A stretch of DNA of 64,000 nucleotides, taken from Phyllobacterium sp. YR531 (GTDB lineage Bacteria; Pseudomonadota; Alphaproteobacteria; Rhizobiales; Rhizobiaceae). Under the pieces are notes generated by a model, which worked only from the letters and a program-made list of their open reading frames with translations, was not told the origin of the DNA and made no database searches. Position numbers and translations under genes: made by a program. The stretch covers positions 124,001-188,000 of the forward strand of contig NZ_AKIZ01000038.1 of the NCBI RefSeq assembly GCF_000282595.1. Reading direction: 5' to 3'. Positions 8,874 through 17,645 of the stretch are shown here, piece by piece; the first letter of the stretch is position 1; every line of letters begins with the position of its first letter.

Positions 8874-9479
8874 ATGAGCAAGATTCGATCCATTTGTGTT
8901 TACTGCGGTTCATCGCCGGGCCGTGATCCCATTTACAAACACAGCGGCAAGCTGCTTGGCAATTCGATTGCTGAACACGGGCTTGAGCTTGTCTATGGTG
9001 GTGGCACCAAGGGCATAATGGGCGCAGTTGCAGACGGCGTCATGTCTGCCGGCGGTAAAGTTACAGGTATCATCCCGAAATTCCTTATGAACAAGGAAGC
9101 GACCGAACATTCCCTGCAGCAATTGTCGGAATTGATCGTCACCGAAGATATGCATGAGCGTAAGCACAAAATGTTTGAACGCTCTGATGCCTTTGTTACC
9201 CTCCCCGGCGGTATTGGGACAGTTGAAGAAATCGTAGAGATCATGACCTGGGCGCAACTCGGCCGCCACAGGAAGCCAATGGTGTTCGCCAATATTAACG
9301 GGTTCTGGAATCCAATGCTGGCCTTGATCGATCACATGAAGGCCGAAGGATTTGTTCATACGTCACATTTGGTCAATCCGATTGTGGTAGACAAAGCCGA
9401 AGATATTGTTCCTGCGATCCTTAATGCTGCGTCAAAGGGTGATCGGGAAGGCAACGAAGCTATAATCGAACGGCTCTGA
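8874..9479 (+). CDS. LOG family protein (TIGR00730, Rossmann fold)
   Basis: 201 residues with the LOG family hallmark P-G-G-x-G-T-x-x-E (PGGIGTVEE, about residues 110-118) and the preceding 'R-K-H-x-M' and 'Y-G-G-G' motifs. Family members are nucleoside 5'-monophosphate phosphoribohydrolases that release free base (cytokinin activation in plants, purine nucleotide turnover in bacteria); they were once called lysine decarboxylases by mistake. It is followed 21 bases later by the ZntB/CorA gene on the same strand and may share its transcript. Confidence 0.93.
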   Translation: MSKIRSICVYCGSSPGRDPIYKHSGKLLGNSIAEHGLELVYGGGTKGIMGAVADGVMSAGGKVTGIIPKFLMNKEATEHSLQQLSELIVTEDMHERKHKMFERSDAFVTLPGGIGTVEEIVEIMTWAQLGRHRKPMVFANINGFWNPMLALIDHMKAEGFVHTSHLVNPIVVDKAEDIVPAILNAASKGDREGNEAIIERL

Positions 9480-9500
9480 CAGGATGAAGGGATCAGCATT

Positions 9501-10490
9501 ATGGACGCGCTCGATCCCAAATCTGCTTCACTCAAGACAGATGATTTCGTCATCATTCATGACTTTGACTTTGATGGTGCGCTTGTCACCAAGTCCGCTA
9601 CACAGACGAATTGGGCATGGAAAAGTTACGCACTGGTAGACGTCCGTGCGAAACGCAATCTGGAAATTCACCCCGAAATTCCGGAAGCTGTGAAGGAAAC
9701 CCTGCTCGCTGCCGGTGATCAATATCAGATTAGCTATGAAGACGGCTGGCTGTTCGGCGAGCTTCCTGATCTGCAGCATGAGCATTATGGTGATGCGGGC
9801 AAACTTGGCTATTTCCGGTTCGCCTTGAACGACAAGCTTTTCATCAGCGGGCGCAGGTATCCACTGCAGTCGGTCGACGATGTCAGGCAGTCCATATTGC
9901 GTGACAAAATCAGGCTTGAGACGCCTCTTGATCTGTTCAATGCCATATTCAGACGCTTTCTGGAGTTGCTGAAAGCGGAAATCGCCAAGCTTTCAGAGAC
10001 GCTGGACGCAATCGAAGATCATATCGTTGGTGAAAACTGGCAAGGTGAGCGCGAACGGCTTGTGCCTGTGCGACGCCAGATTGTACTTTTTCATCGCCAT
10101 CTTACCGCAGCGACAAGTCTTTTCCGGCATATAGACCATGCCGACCGGCGTGCCTTTCCAGAAAAACTGGATGATCTGATCGAAGGATTGTCACGCAGAG
10201 CGGAGACACTGCACGCGGAAGGCGAGCAGTTGCAGCAACGTGCCCGGCTGCTGCAGGACGAACTGATGGCAAAGCTGTCAGATCAGTCGAATCAGTTTCT
10301 TTACATATTGTCGATCATGACAGCTGTTTTGCTGCCGACTACTGTTATCAGCGGCCTTTTTGGCATGAACACCGGCGGACTGCCATTTCTGGAAAGCCCG
10401 CACGGCTTCTGGATAGTGGCTTTTGTGGCGCTGTTTATCTCGGTGATGGTTTATCTGTTTGTCCGCAAGATCGGCGGATCACGGCGTTAG
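9501..10490 (+). CDS. zntB: CorA-superfamily metal transporter, ZntB-like
   Basis: 329 residues with the 2-TM-GxN architecture: a large N-terminal cytoplasmic domain with a long alpha-helical stalk (residues about 140-260, rich in Glu/Leu/Arg) and two C-terminal membrane helices. The pore signature is G-M-N, here G-M-N-T-G-G-L-P-F at about 290-298. The 'TGG-P' continuation resembles ZntB (zinc) more than CorA (magnesium), where 'GMN-F/E' is common, so I prefer ZntB with some reserve. The 3' end overlaps the convergent rarD by 12 bases. Confidence 0.85.
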   Translation: MDALDPKSASLKTDDFVIIHDFDFDGALVTKSATQTNWAWKSYALVDVRAKRNLEIHPEIPEAVKETLLAAGDQYQISYEDGWLFGELPDLQHEHYGDAGKLGYFRFALNDKLFISGRRYPLQSVDDVRQSILRDKIRLETPLDLFNAIFRRFLELLKAEIAKLSETLDAIEDHIVGENWQGERERLVPVRRQIVLFHRHLTAATSLFRHIDHADRRAFPEKLDDLIEGLSRRAETLHAEGEQLQQRARLLQDELMAKLSDQSNQFLYILSIMTAVLLPTTVISGLFGMNTGGLPFLESPHGFWIVAFVALFISVMVYLFVRKIGGSRR

Positions 10491-11435
10491 CTGAGCTGCA
10501 ATACGCGCCTTTCGTGCGTCGTGCAGCATCGACCACGTATAAATCGCCAAGGCTGACCAGATTAAAGCGAATGCTATGAACTGAATGTGCGAGAACGGCT
10601 CACCGAACACGAAGATCGCACTCAAAAATACGATGGTTGGTGCGATATATTGCATAAGGCCAATGGTGGTGTAGCGGAGCAGCTTTGCACCGAAGGCGTA
10701 AAGGATAAGGGGCACTGCAGTTGCCGGACCTGCAAAAAGCAACAGGCCAATATCATGGGCACTGCCATGCACGAAGTGGCTCGTACCCTGCATGACAGTC
10801 CAGCCGATAAGGGCAAGTGAAGGGATCGAAAGGATCAGAACCTCCAGCATGAAACCTTGGGTCGGGCCAATCGGCAAGGTCTTGCGGAAGAAACCATAGA
10901 AGCCGAAGCTGAAAGCGAGCACCAGCGATATCCATGGCAGTCCGCCTGAATAGACCGTGAGCAGGATTACGGCACAGGCTGCAAGCGCAACGGCGACCAT
11001 CTGCGGCTTGGAGAGGCGCTCACTCAGGAACACTGCACCGAGAACAACATTGACCAGCGGGTTTATGTAGTAGCCCAGTGCCGTATCAATCGCATGGCCG
11101 GAGCCAATCGCCCAGACATAAGTGCCCCAGTTAATAGTGATAAGGCAGGCCGTAAGTGTGGCCATCGCCAGCATACGCGGCGTGGTCAAAGCGATCTTGA
11201 GATCGCCGAACAAGCCAAGCCACCAAAGCAGGATACCCGCAATCGGAACGGACCAGACAATGCGATGCGCCACGACTTCAAGCGCGGGCATATGTGCGAC
11301 CGTTTTCAGGTAGAATGGAAGAATGCCCCATAGAAGGTAAGCGGAGAGAGCGAAAATAAAGCCCTTCCTACCATCGGACATGCCCGGCAAAGGCGCGGCA
11401 CCAATTGCGGCATTCATTTTTGCTTGTTCGCTCAT
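10479..11435 (-). CDS. rarD: EamA-family transporter RarD
   Basis: A 318-residue integral membrane protein with about ten hydrophobic helices, the two-EamA-repeat architecture, and RarD-specific stretches 'GFIFALSAYLLWGILPFYLK' and 'AIGSGHAIDTALGYYINPL'. RarD is related to chloramphenicol-sensitivity protein and drug/metabolite exporters; substrate not known. The N-terminus has an extra 20 residues compared with E. coli RarD. A long palindrome lies upstream of its start (11484-11518). Convergent with the ZntB gene. Confidence 0.92.
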   Translation of the reverse strand: MSEQAKMNAAIGAAPLPGMSDGRKGFIFALSAYLLWGILPFYLKTVAHMPALEVVAHRIVWSVPIAGILLWWLGLFGDLKIALTTPRMLAMATLTACLITINWGTYVWAIGSGHAIDTALGYYINPLVNVVLGAVFLSERLSKPQMVAVALAACAVILLTVYSGGLPWISLVLAFSFGFYGFFRKTLPIGPTQGFMLEVLILSIPSLALIGWTVMQGTSHFVHGSAHDIGLLLFAGPATAVPLILYAFGAKLLRYTTIGLMQYIAPTIVFLSAIFVFGEPFSHIQFIAFALIWSALAIYTWSMLHDARKARIAAQLTP

Positions 11436-11483
11436 GGTGCGAAGTCCTAGCGGTCAGCCTGCATTGCGTCCATTGAATTCGCC

Positions 11484-11518
11484 TGATCAAAACATCAAGC
11501 TGTTTGATGTTTTGATCA
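11484..11518. repeat. Perfect 15-bp inverted repeat between cimA and rarD
   Basis: Arms TGATCAAAACATCAA (11484-11498) and TTGATGTTTTGATCA (11504-11518) are exact reverse complements around a 5-base loop, followed on the plus strand by TTTTT (11519-11523). Both flanking genes read on the minus strand, in which direction no T-run follows the hairpin, so it is not a standard terminator for cimA. It sits about 50 bases upstream of the rarD start and could be an operator or an mRNA stem. The structure is seen; function is open. Confidence 0.7.
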
Positions 11519-11537
11519 TTTTTCTAAGCAGAATTGA

Positions 11538-13151
11538 TTATTCCGCTGCAATTTTGCCAGCAAGATCGCGATTTTTCATCAGTTTATAGACTACGGAGTC
11601 CATCAACGCCTGAAAAGACGCATCTATGATGTTGTCGGATACGCCGACAGTCCACCAGCGCACATTGCTCGAATCCGTCGATTCGATCAGAACGCGGGTG
11701 ATCGCCTCGGTACCACCATTGAGGATACGAACCTTGAAATCCGCCAAAACGAGATCGTTTATCTCATCCTGATAACTGCCCATATCCTTTCGCAAGGCCA
11801 AGTCGAGTGCGTTCACGGGTCCGTGGCCTTCCGCCACTGACATGCGCATTTCACCATCGACTTCCATGCGGACAACAGCTTCCGAAACAGTCTTGATATT
11901 CCCGTTGGAGTCGAAGCGGCGTTCAACCATACAGCGAAAAGAATCCACCTTAAAAAACTCCGGCACGGTGCCGAGTGTACGCCTTGCGAGCAGTTCAAAA
12001 CTCGCATCGGCACCTTCATAGGCGTAACCTTCCGCTTCATGTTCTTTGACAAGCGAGATCAGCGTATCAAGCCGCGGGTCAGTCTTGCTGACGGGTATGC
12101 CCCGCCGCTCAAGCTCGTTGATGAAATTCGACTTACCGCCCTGATCCGAGATCATGACCTTGCGGCGATTGCCGACCGTTTCCGGCGGCACGTGTTCATA
12201 AGTAGCCGGTTCCTTGATCAAGGCAGAGGCATGAATACCGGCCTTTGTGGCAAAGGCCGATGAGCCGACAAACGCGCCTTGTGCATTCGGTGCACGGTTA
12301 AGCAGCTCGTCGAAGCTGCGTGACAGGCGCGACAGGCCTTTCAATTTTTCAAGGCTTATACCCGTTTCGAACCGGTCCGCCCACGCAGGCTTGAGCATCA
12401 ATGTCGGGATAATTGTTATGAGATTGGCGTTGCCGCAGCGCTCACCGATGCCATTGAGGGTGCCCTGAACGTGGCGAACGCCTGCATCGATTGCGGCAAG
12501 CGAATTAGCAACAGCTTGTTCCGTATCATTATGCGCATGAATGCCGAGATGGTCGCCCGGAATGAGCTTTGTAACTGCTTTAACAATTTGCGTTATCTCG
12601 GCAGGCTGCGTGCCACCATTCGTATCGCAAAGGACGACCCATCGTGCGCCTGCATCATAAGCGGTTTTCGCACATGCTAAAGCATAGTCAGGGTTCGCCT
12701 TGTAACCATCGAAGAAATGTTCGCAGTCGACAATGGCTTCCTTGCCGGCATTGACGGCTGCTTTTACAGATGCGTCGATGGATTCAATGTTCTCTTCGTT
12801 TGTGCAGCCCAACGCGACGCGAACATGATAGTCCCAGCTTTTGCCAACGAAACATACTGTATCGGCTGATGAGCCGATAAGCGCGGCGACACCCGGATCA
12901 TTGGAAACAGAGACGCCAGCGCGCTTTGTCATGCCGAATGCAGCAAACTTTGCGCTGTTTGTCCGCTTTTCCGCGAAGAAAGCCGTATCCGTGGGGTTTG
13001 CGCCGGGATAACCGCCTTCGACATAGTCAAAGCCAAACTCATCAAGCATTGCAGCAATGACTTTCTTGTCCTCGACTGAAAAATCGATCCCGGGTGTCTG
13101 CTGCCCATCACGCAAAGTCGTGTCGAAAAGATAAATGCGTTCTTTGGTCAT
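11538..13151 (-). CDS. cimA: Citramalate synthase
   Basis: CimA joins pyruvate and acetyl-CoA to (R)-citramalate, giving an alternative route to 2-oxobutanoate and isoleucine. The 537-residue product has the HMGL-like TIM barrel (LFDTTLRDGQQTPG near the N-terminus, HAHNDTE metal motif, 'GTLNGIGERCGN') and a C-terminal LeuA dimer/regulatory domain. Overall length and the 'TTLRDGxQTPG' variant fit the CimA/TIGR00977 family rather than LeuA. I take the ATG at 13149-13151, which overlaps the stop of the upstream GFA gene as ATGA; an upstream in-frame start at 13175 would overlap that gene further. Confidence 0.92.
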   Translation of the reverse strand: MTKERIYLFDTTLRDGQQTPGIDFSVEDKKVIAAMLDEFGFDYVEGGYPGANPTDTAFFAEKRTNSAKFAAFGMTKRAGVSVSNDPGVAALIGSSADTVCFVGKSWDYHVRVALGCTNEENIESIDASVKAAVNAGKEAIVDCEHFFDGYKANPDYALACAKTAYDAGARWVVLCDTNGGTQPAEITQIVKAVTKLIPGDHLGIHAHNDTEQAVANSLAAIDAGVRHVQGTLNGIGERCGNANLITIIPTLMLKPAWADRFETGISLEKLKGLSRLSRSFDELLNRAPNAQGAFVGSSAFATKAGIHASALIKEPATYEHVPPETVGNRRKVMISDQGGKSNFINELERRGIPVSKTDPRLDTLISLVKEHEAEGYAYEGADASFELLARRTLGTVPEFFKVDSFRCMVERRFDSNGNIKTVSEAVVRMEVDGEMRMSVAEGHGPVNALDLALRKDMGSYQDEINDLVLADFKVRILNGGTEAITRVLIESTDSSNVRWWTVGVSDNIIDASFQALMDSVVYKLMKNRDLAGKIAAE

Positions 13152-13642
13152 TTGCCCGTCTCTTTCACAGGCCATTCGTCCGTATCATAATCAGGATGCT
13201 GATACGATCTCATCGTTTTAACAAACTCCACGGAGTCCGGATCACTTTCCGAGGTATATCCCGGGAGATCATGCAGTGTATCAACGTATGGAAGCTTGTC
13301 CTCAAGCCCCCATTGGACAGTCGGCGCGAGGTCTTCCGGTTCGTCAAATGCGCCGATGGCAAGCGCTATGCCATCAGGCGCTTCGTAAGTGAGTGGAGTT
13401 CCGCATTCAGAACAGAAGCCGCGTTTTACATGATTGGAAGACTGAAAACGCTTTGGCTCACCGCGAGTCCACTTCAAATCCGAATTGGTCACTGAAACAA
13501 GCGGTGCAAAGAAGTTGCCGAATGCTTTCTGACACATTCGGCAATGACAGATGGATGGTTTTCCCAGCGCGCCTTCGACGCGAAAACGCACAGCGCCGCA
13601 CTGACATCCGCCGGTGTAGATTGGTCTGTTGTCCAAACTCAC
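13148..13642 (-). CDS. GFA-family zinc protein (glutathione-dependent formaldehyde-activating-like)
   Basis: 164 residues with the GFA fold (Mss4-like). Zinc ligands are visible as C-Q-C-G-A-V-R-F, then C-H-C-R-M-C-Q-K and C-S-E-C-G-T. Many GFA proteins have no proven formaldehyde role; they bind zinc and sometimes glutathione. It begins with GTG at 13642, overlapping the cysS stop by 4 bases (GTGA), and ends in an ATGA overlap with cimA, so cysS-GFA-cimA should be translationally coupled. Function in this operon is unknown. Confidence 0.88.
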   Translation of the reverse strand: MSLDNRPIYTGGCQCGAVRFRVEGALGKPSICHCRMCQKAFGNFFAPLVSVTNSDLKWTRGEPKRFQSSNHVKRGFCSECGTPLTYEAPDGIALAIGAFDEPEDLAPTVQWGLEDKLPYVDTLHDLPGYTSESDPDSVEFVKTMRSYQHPDYDTDEWPVKETGK

Positions 13643-15093
13643 CTCTTCACCTCCCAGGTTGTCACCCGCTCACCAGTAGCGGCATCCTTGCCGTCCTTCA
13701 GTTGAATGCCTTTTTCCAGCAATTCATAACGGATGGCGTCTGCCTCAGCAAAATCCTTGGCACCCAGCAAATCGAGCCTTTGTTTAACCTTTGCCTCGAT
13801 TTCAGCAACGAATTCGGCTGACATTTCTTCAGCATCACTGCTCAGATCGATTCCAAGCAAGGCGAACGTTGCCTTGTACGCAGCAGGGTCCAACGACTTT
13901 GATTTGCGAGCAGATGCCAGCCAGTTGATAAGACCCGGCGTCGCGAGGTCATCTGACAATATCTCCAGAGCTTCATCGGGTATCCATCCGACTGCCGCAG
14001 AGCCAGCATATTCCCGCGACTTTGCAAGAATGTTTTCTGCCTCCTCCAGCCGGTTTATGCTGAAGTCGATCGGCTCGCGGTAATTGGTCATCAGCATGGC
14101 AAGGCGCAGCACAGCACCCGGCCACTTCCGGTCACCGAACGTCGTTGTCTCCAACAATTCATTGATGGTGAAGAAATTGCCGACGCTCTTGGCCATCTTC
14201 TGGCCTTCGACCTGAAGAAAACCGTTATGCATCCAGATATTTGCCATGCGTTCCGTGCCGAATGCGCAGCACGACTGCGCTATTTCGTTCTCATGGTGCG
14301 GAAAGACGAGATCAATGCCGCCCGCGTGAATATCAAAGACATTCTTCATGGGATCATCACACTGCAATCCGCCCCCGAATGGCTCCAGAAGCTTGGCCAT
14401 CGACATGGCAGAGCATTCAATATGCCAACCGGGACGGCCCAGCCCATCGATTCCTGCCGGTGATGGCCAACCTGGCTCGTCCAGCTTTGAGGGCTTCCAC
14501 AACACGAAGTCCATTTCATCACGCTTGTATGATGCAACATCGACACGCGCACCAGCCAGCATATCGTCGGCGGAGCGGCGTGCCAGTAAGCCATAGCGCG
14601 GGCCCTTTGCAGCATTCATTGCAGATGGCGAAAACAGCACATGCCCGTCAGCCACATAGGCAACGCCGCGTTCTACCAGACGATCAATCATCGCGACCAT
14701 CTCGGCGATATATTCTGTCGCGCGGGGCTGGGACGATGGCTGCAGATTACCGAGAGCAGTGACATCCGCCTGAAACTGGGCATTTGTGGCTTCCGTGACT
14801 TTGCGGATAGCCTCGTTCAAGGGAAGCTCTGGAAAATCCCGAGCGGCACGCGCGTTGATCTTGTCGTCCACATCCGTGATGTTGCGCACATAGGTAACGT
14901 GATTTTCGCCATAGGTGTGGCGCAACAACCGGAACAATACGTCAAATACGATTACCGGGCGGGCATTACCGATATGAGCGTAGTCATAGACCGTCGGTCC
15001 GCAGACGTACATGCGCACATTCTTATTATCGATTGGTTCGAAACTTTCCTTCGAACGGGTCAGTGTATTGTAGAGGCTGATGTGATGCGGCAT
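13639..15093 (-). CDS. cysS: Cysteine--tRNA ligase
   Basis: A class I aminoacyl-tRNA synthetase of 484 residues. The HIGH motif is present as H-I-G-N ([12 protein letters not shown], near residue 40), KMSKS as K-M-A-K-S ([12 protein letters not shown], near 280). Zinc ligands are C in [12 protein letters not shown] in HIECSAMS and the H-H-E in FPHHENE. I chose the ATG at 15093 (MPHHISLYN...); the longer frame to 15105 begins with TTG. Upstream is a 380-base region with little annotated content, so this is probably the promoter-proximal gene of cysS-GFA-cimA. Confidence 0.96.
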   Translation of the reverse strand: MPHHISLYNTLTRSKESFEPIDNKNVRMYVCGPTVYDYAHIGNARPVIVFDVLFRLLRHTYGENHVTYVRNITDVDDKINARAARDFPELPLNEAIRKVTEATNAQFQADVTALGNLQPSSQPRATEYIAEMVAMIDRLVERGVAYVADGHVLFSPSAMNAAKGPRYGLLARRSADDMLAGARVDVASYKRDEMDFVLWKPSKLDEPGWPSPAGIDGLGRPGWHIECSAMSMAKLLEPFGGGLQCDDPMKNVFDIHAGGIDLVFPHHENEIAQSCCAFGTERMANIWMHNGFLQVEGQKMAKSVGNFFTINELLETTTFGDRKWPGAVLRLAMLMTNYREPIDFSINRLEEAENILAKSREYAGSAAVGWIPDEALEILSDDLATPGLINWLASARKSKSLDPAAYKATFALLGIDLSSDAEEMSAEFVAEIEAKVKQRLDLLGAKDFAEADAIRYELLEKGIQLKDGKDAATGERVTTWEVKR

Positions 15094-15155
15094 GGGTCGT
15101 CTCAATGTTCAGGTTCAAGAATAGACGATATCAACGGACGGGTCGCTTGACCGGC

Positions 15156-15374
15156 TTATTCGCATCTTTGGTACTGAAAATTTGAGATGAAAACGGCCGG
15201 GCCAGCAAGCGCTAGCTGATAATGTTCCGACAGGTAATAATAATCGTGACTGGCAACGTTTTCATGGGCGTCTTTATGATTGAGCGCGTGGCAATCGTCA
15301 AGCGTCTGCCACCGCAATCCCTGTGTGGCATATTTGTCAGGATCATAATCGTTAATGCAAATTAACCGGAAAGC
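15156..15374 (-). pseudogene. Possible remnant of a small coding gene
   Basis: One minus-strand frame is open between a TAG at 15375-15377 and a TAA at 15156-15158 and reads like a real protein: about 72 codons including 'DYDPDKYATQGLRWQTLDDC' and 'SHDYYYLSEHYQLALAGP'. Codon usage looks normal for the region. There is no ATG or GTG in this frame near its beginning, only an internal TTG, so it is either decayed at its 5' end, frameshifted from the ATG in the neighbouring frame at about 15345, or coincidental. I do not recognise the family. Confidence 0.3.
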
Positions 15375-15441
15375 CTAAAATCCTCCCGGAAAGTGCCTTT
15401 TTTCCGGCCAATTTGACCGGGATTCCTGAGCCTCGAAATAA

Positions 15442-15457
15442 AGGGGAATAGTCCCCT
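15442..15457. promoter_or_regulatory. Short palindrome upstream of the small ORF at 15477
   Basis: AGGGGA-ATAG-TCCCCT is a perfect 6-bp inverted repeat 19 bases upstream of the ATG at 15477. It could be an operator or a 5'-UTR hairpin controlling the small gene; no regulator is suggested by context. Confidence 0.35.
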
Positions 15458-15476
15458 GTATCAAAGGACCAGACTG

Positions 15477-15644
15477 ATGATCCCGACACAACAAACAGCC
15501 AAGCCGCGAGAAAGCATCTTTGCTGACCACCTTGCCTCACAATACCGCGCGATCGGACCCGCTGCCATTCAGGCTGCCGTTCTCAATTCCATCCGCCAGC
15601 GTCCGCCTTTGAAGCTTGCTTCAATTGTTCAGGAAACGGACTAA
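15477..15644 (+). CDS. Small hypothetical protein, 55 residues
   Basis: An ORF too short for usual calling: ATG at 15477, TAA at 15642-15644. The product starts MIPTQQTAKPRES and continues IFADHLASQYRAIGPAAI, then QAAVLNSIRQ and ends LASIVQETD. It is amphipathic and probably helical, without signal peptide or cysteine. An A/G-rich AAAGGA precedes the start by about 7 bases. Its 3' end overlaps the convergent LysE gene by 24 bases. The composition looks protein-like, with Ala/Ile/Gln-rich helix heptads, but I cannot name a family. Confidence 0.5.
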   Translation: MIPTQQTAKPRESIFADHLASQYRAIGPAAIQAAVLNSIRQRPPLKLASIVQETD

Positions 15645-16235
15645 CAGACTAATTGCTATACCGGCCATCACCAGGCCGATGATGACGTCAAGCACACGCC
15701 AGGCAGCAGGCCTGGCAAAGACCGGCTGCAAAAGCCTCGCGCCATAGCCGAGGCCGAAAAACCAGACGAAAGACGCTATCGCCGCGCCAGCGCCATATGC
15801 CGCGCGGTTGGCTCCTTCAAAGCGCGCCGAAAGGCCGCCGAGCAAAACCACCGTATCAAGGTAGACGTGAGGGTTGAGGAAAGTCAGCGCAAGCACTGTG
15901 CCGATGGCGACTTTCAATGACCCACTGCCTGCGCGAGCAGCCTGCATCGCTTCGGGATGTAAAGCGCGCCTGAACGCCACTGAGGCGTACCAGAAAAGAA
16001 ATACTGCCCCGCCGAGGGTAACGATTGAAATAAGTTTGGGCGACTGGGCAATCAGCGTCCCCAGACCTGCCACCCCAGCCGTGATAAGCAGTGCATCAGA
16101 CAAGGCACATATAAAGCTCAAGATGAAGACGTGTTCCCGCAGCAAACCCTGACGCAATATGAAAGCGTTCTGAGCGCCGATGGCGATGATCAGCGACGCG
16201 CCAAGAAGAAATCCGGATAGTGCGGCTGAGAACAT
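15621..16235 (-). CDS. LysE/ArgO-family amino acid exporter
   Basis: A 204-residue membrane protein with six predicted helices and the LysE-family start 'GFLLGASLIIAIGAQNAFILRQGL', which contains the conserved G-A-Q-N-A-F-(I/V)-L-R-Q-G motif, and 'LTFLNPHVYLDTVVLLGG'. LysE/ArgO proteins export basic amino acids such as arginine and lysine. No LysR-type regulator (ArgP/LysG) is adjacent; the nearest neighbour is the YedK gene upstream. Family call secure, substrate by homology only. Confidence 0.92.
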   Translation of the reverse strand: MFSAALSGFLLGASLIIAIGAQNAFILRQGLLREHVFILSFICALSDALLITAGVAGLGTLIAQSPKLISIVTLGGAVFLFWYASVAFRRALHPEAMQAARAGSGSLKVAIGTVLALTFLNPHVYLDTVVLLGGLSARFEGANRAAYGAGAAIASFVWFFGLGYGARLLQPVFARPAAWRVLDVIIGLVMAGIAISLLVRFLNN

Positions 16236-16269
16236 TCGGCGAGGTATCCTGATGATTGGTTGGAGCGGA

Positions 16270-17034
16270 TTAGAATAGTTTCATCTGCGTATCAGCTTCT
16301 ACGGGCTTGGTGCGAGCAGATTTTTTGGGATCGTTCAAATTTTCCAGCACCCTCTCCTGAATGTCTGGACCGCTATTGGCAACTTTGTTGACCTTGTCCG
16401 ATACTGGAATGGCTTCGAAGAAATCCGCCTGTGCGGGCTTCATCAAATCAGCGACGTGGCGCGGCTCCTGCGTTTTGCAATCGAGCCACCGCGCAAAATC
16501 CTTCTGCTCGATGACGACAGGCATACGGTCGTGAATGGGCCGGATATCTTCACTGGCGCTAGTGGTCAAAATTGCGCCTGTATCCATCTCTGAACCTTCC
16601 GCATTCGCCCAAGGTTCATAAAGGCCTGCAAACGCAACAATTCCGCCATTGCGGGGGCGTATCCAATAGGCTTGGGATTTTTTGTCGCCGGTACGTCGCC
16701 ATTCATAAAATCCGGACGCTGGAATGAGAGCACGGCGATGCCGCATGGCTGTCTTGAAGGATGCTTTTTCAATCGCCGTTTCGGATCGCGCATTGATCAT
16801 CAAAGGATAATCAGCAGTATTTTTCACCCAACCTGGAATGAAGCCCCACCGGACAAGCAGCGCCCGGCGGTCAGAGCGATTGCTGCCGGGAGGCGGTGTT
16901 TCGCCACTAACCACCATAAGAATCGGTTGCGTTGGAGCAATATTGAAGCGTGGCGGGAAATCCTCAAGCTCCATGAGCGCAAGATAGGCTGCGATTTCTT
17001 CTGGAGTTCCGAGGAGTGAAAAACGTCCACACAT
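16270..17034 (-). CDS. yedK: SOS response-associated peptidase, HMCES/YedK family
   Basis: Protects abasic sites in single-stranded DNA by forming a covalent thiazolidine link through Cys2. The 254-residue protein starts M-C-G-R-F, giving the required N-terminal Cys after Met removal, and keeps the other conserved residues: N in 'INARSET', E in 'GFYEWRR' and H in 'IHDRMPVV'. C-terminal 25 residues are lysine- and asparagine-rich and lie outside the fold. It is monocistronic, between a LysE gene and a divergent Nudix gene. Confidence 0.94.
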   Translation of the reverse strand: MCGRFSLLGTPEEIAAYLALMELEDFPPRFNIAPTQPILMVVSGETPPPGSNRSDRRALLVRWGFIPGWVKNTADYPLMINARSETAIEKASFKTAMRHRRALIPASGFYEWRRTGDKKSQAYWIRPRNGGIVAFAGLYEPWANAEGSEMDTGAILTTSASEDIRPIHDRMPVVIEQKDFARWLDCKTQEPRHVADLMKPAQADFFEAIPVSDKVNKVANSGPDIQERVLENLNDPKKSARTKPVEADTQMKLF

Positions 17035-17134
17035 GTTTTAACCTGCTTTTGTGCCGGCAGAATTTCCGCACTCGAACCACTTGCTCAAGTAGCACCATCT
17101 TGTCAAATCGAGTTTCAGCGCCTACCGCTTTGAT

Positions 17135-17566
17135 ATGGACCAAATTCCCCTTTCCGCAACTGTTGATGGCGTTTCAACCGTCTGTATCCGCGATGGTGCT
17201 TTTCTATTGGTTGAACGAGGTCGCGAACCTTCCAAGGGCTGGCTGGCATTTCCAGGCGGAAGGCGGGAAGATGGCGAGACACCACAAGAGGCCGCAATAA
17301 GGGAATTGCAGGAAGAAACCGGTATTGTTGCTGCAATGGTAACTTACCTCACAACAGTTACATTCGATTATTCCACACCGGAATTTCCCGCCCCCAAACC
17401 CTTTCGTCTTGCTGTTTTCCGTGCCCATGACTTCTTTGGTGAGGGAATTGCAGCTGACGATGCTGCAGCGGTCCATTGGCTCCGGCTAGAAGAGATGGCG
17501 CATTTCGATGTCACCGAAAGCGTGCTGGATGTCGCCAGAGAACTCGCACAGGACTTTAAAAGCTGA
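17135..17566 (+). CDS. NUDIX hydrolase
   Basis: 143 residues with a complete Nudix box: G-x5-E-x7-R-E-x-x-E-E-x-G-I, seen as GRREDGE...AAIRELQEETGI at about residues 48-70. Such enzymes hydrolyse nucleoside diphosphates linked to another moiety; the ADP-ribose/MutT-like substrate class cannot be separated here. Starts at ATG 17135 in a divergent arrangement with yedK. The TIGR02301 gene follows on the same strand 79 bases on. Confidence 0.92.
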   Translation: MDQIPLSATVDGVSTVCIRDGAFLLVERGREPSKGWLAFPGGRREDGETPQEAAIRELQEETGIVAAMVTYLTTVTFDYSTPEFPAPKPFRLAVFRAHDFFGEGIAADDAAAVHWLRLEEMAHFDVTESVLDVARELAQDFKS

Positions 17567-17645
17567 GGGTATTAACCACACATGCCTTGAAGCTGCCTTG
17601 CTTTCGGGTGACAAAGGCTTGGGGATTTCAGCTCAAGGCAGTTTT

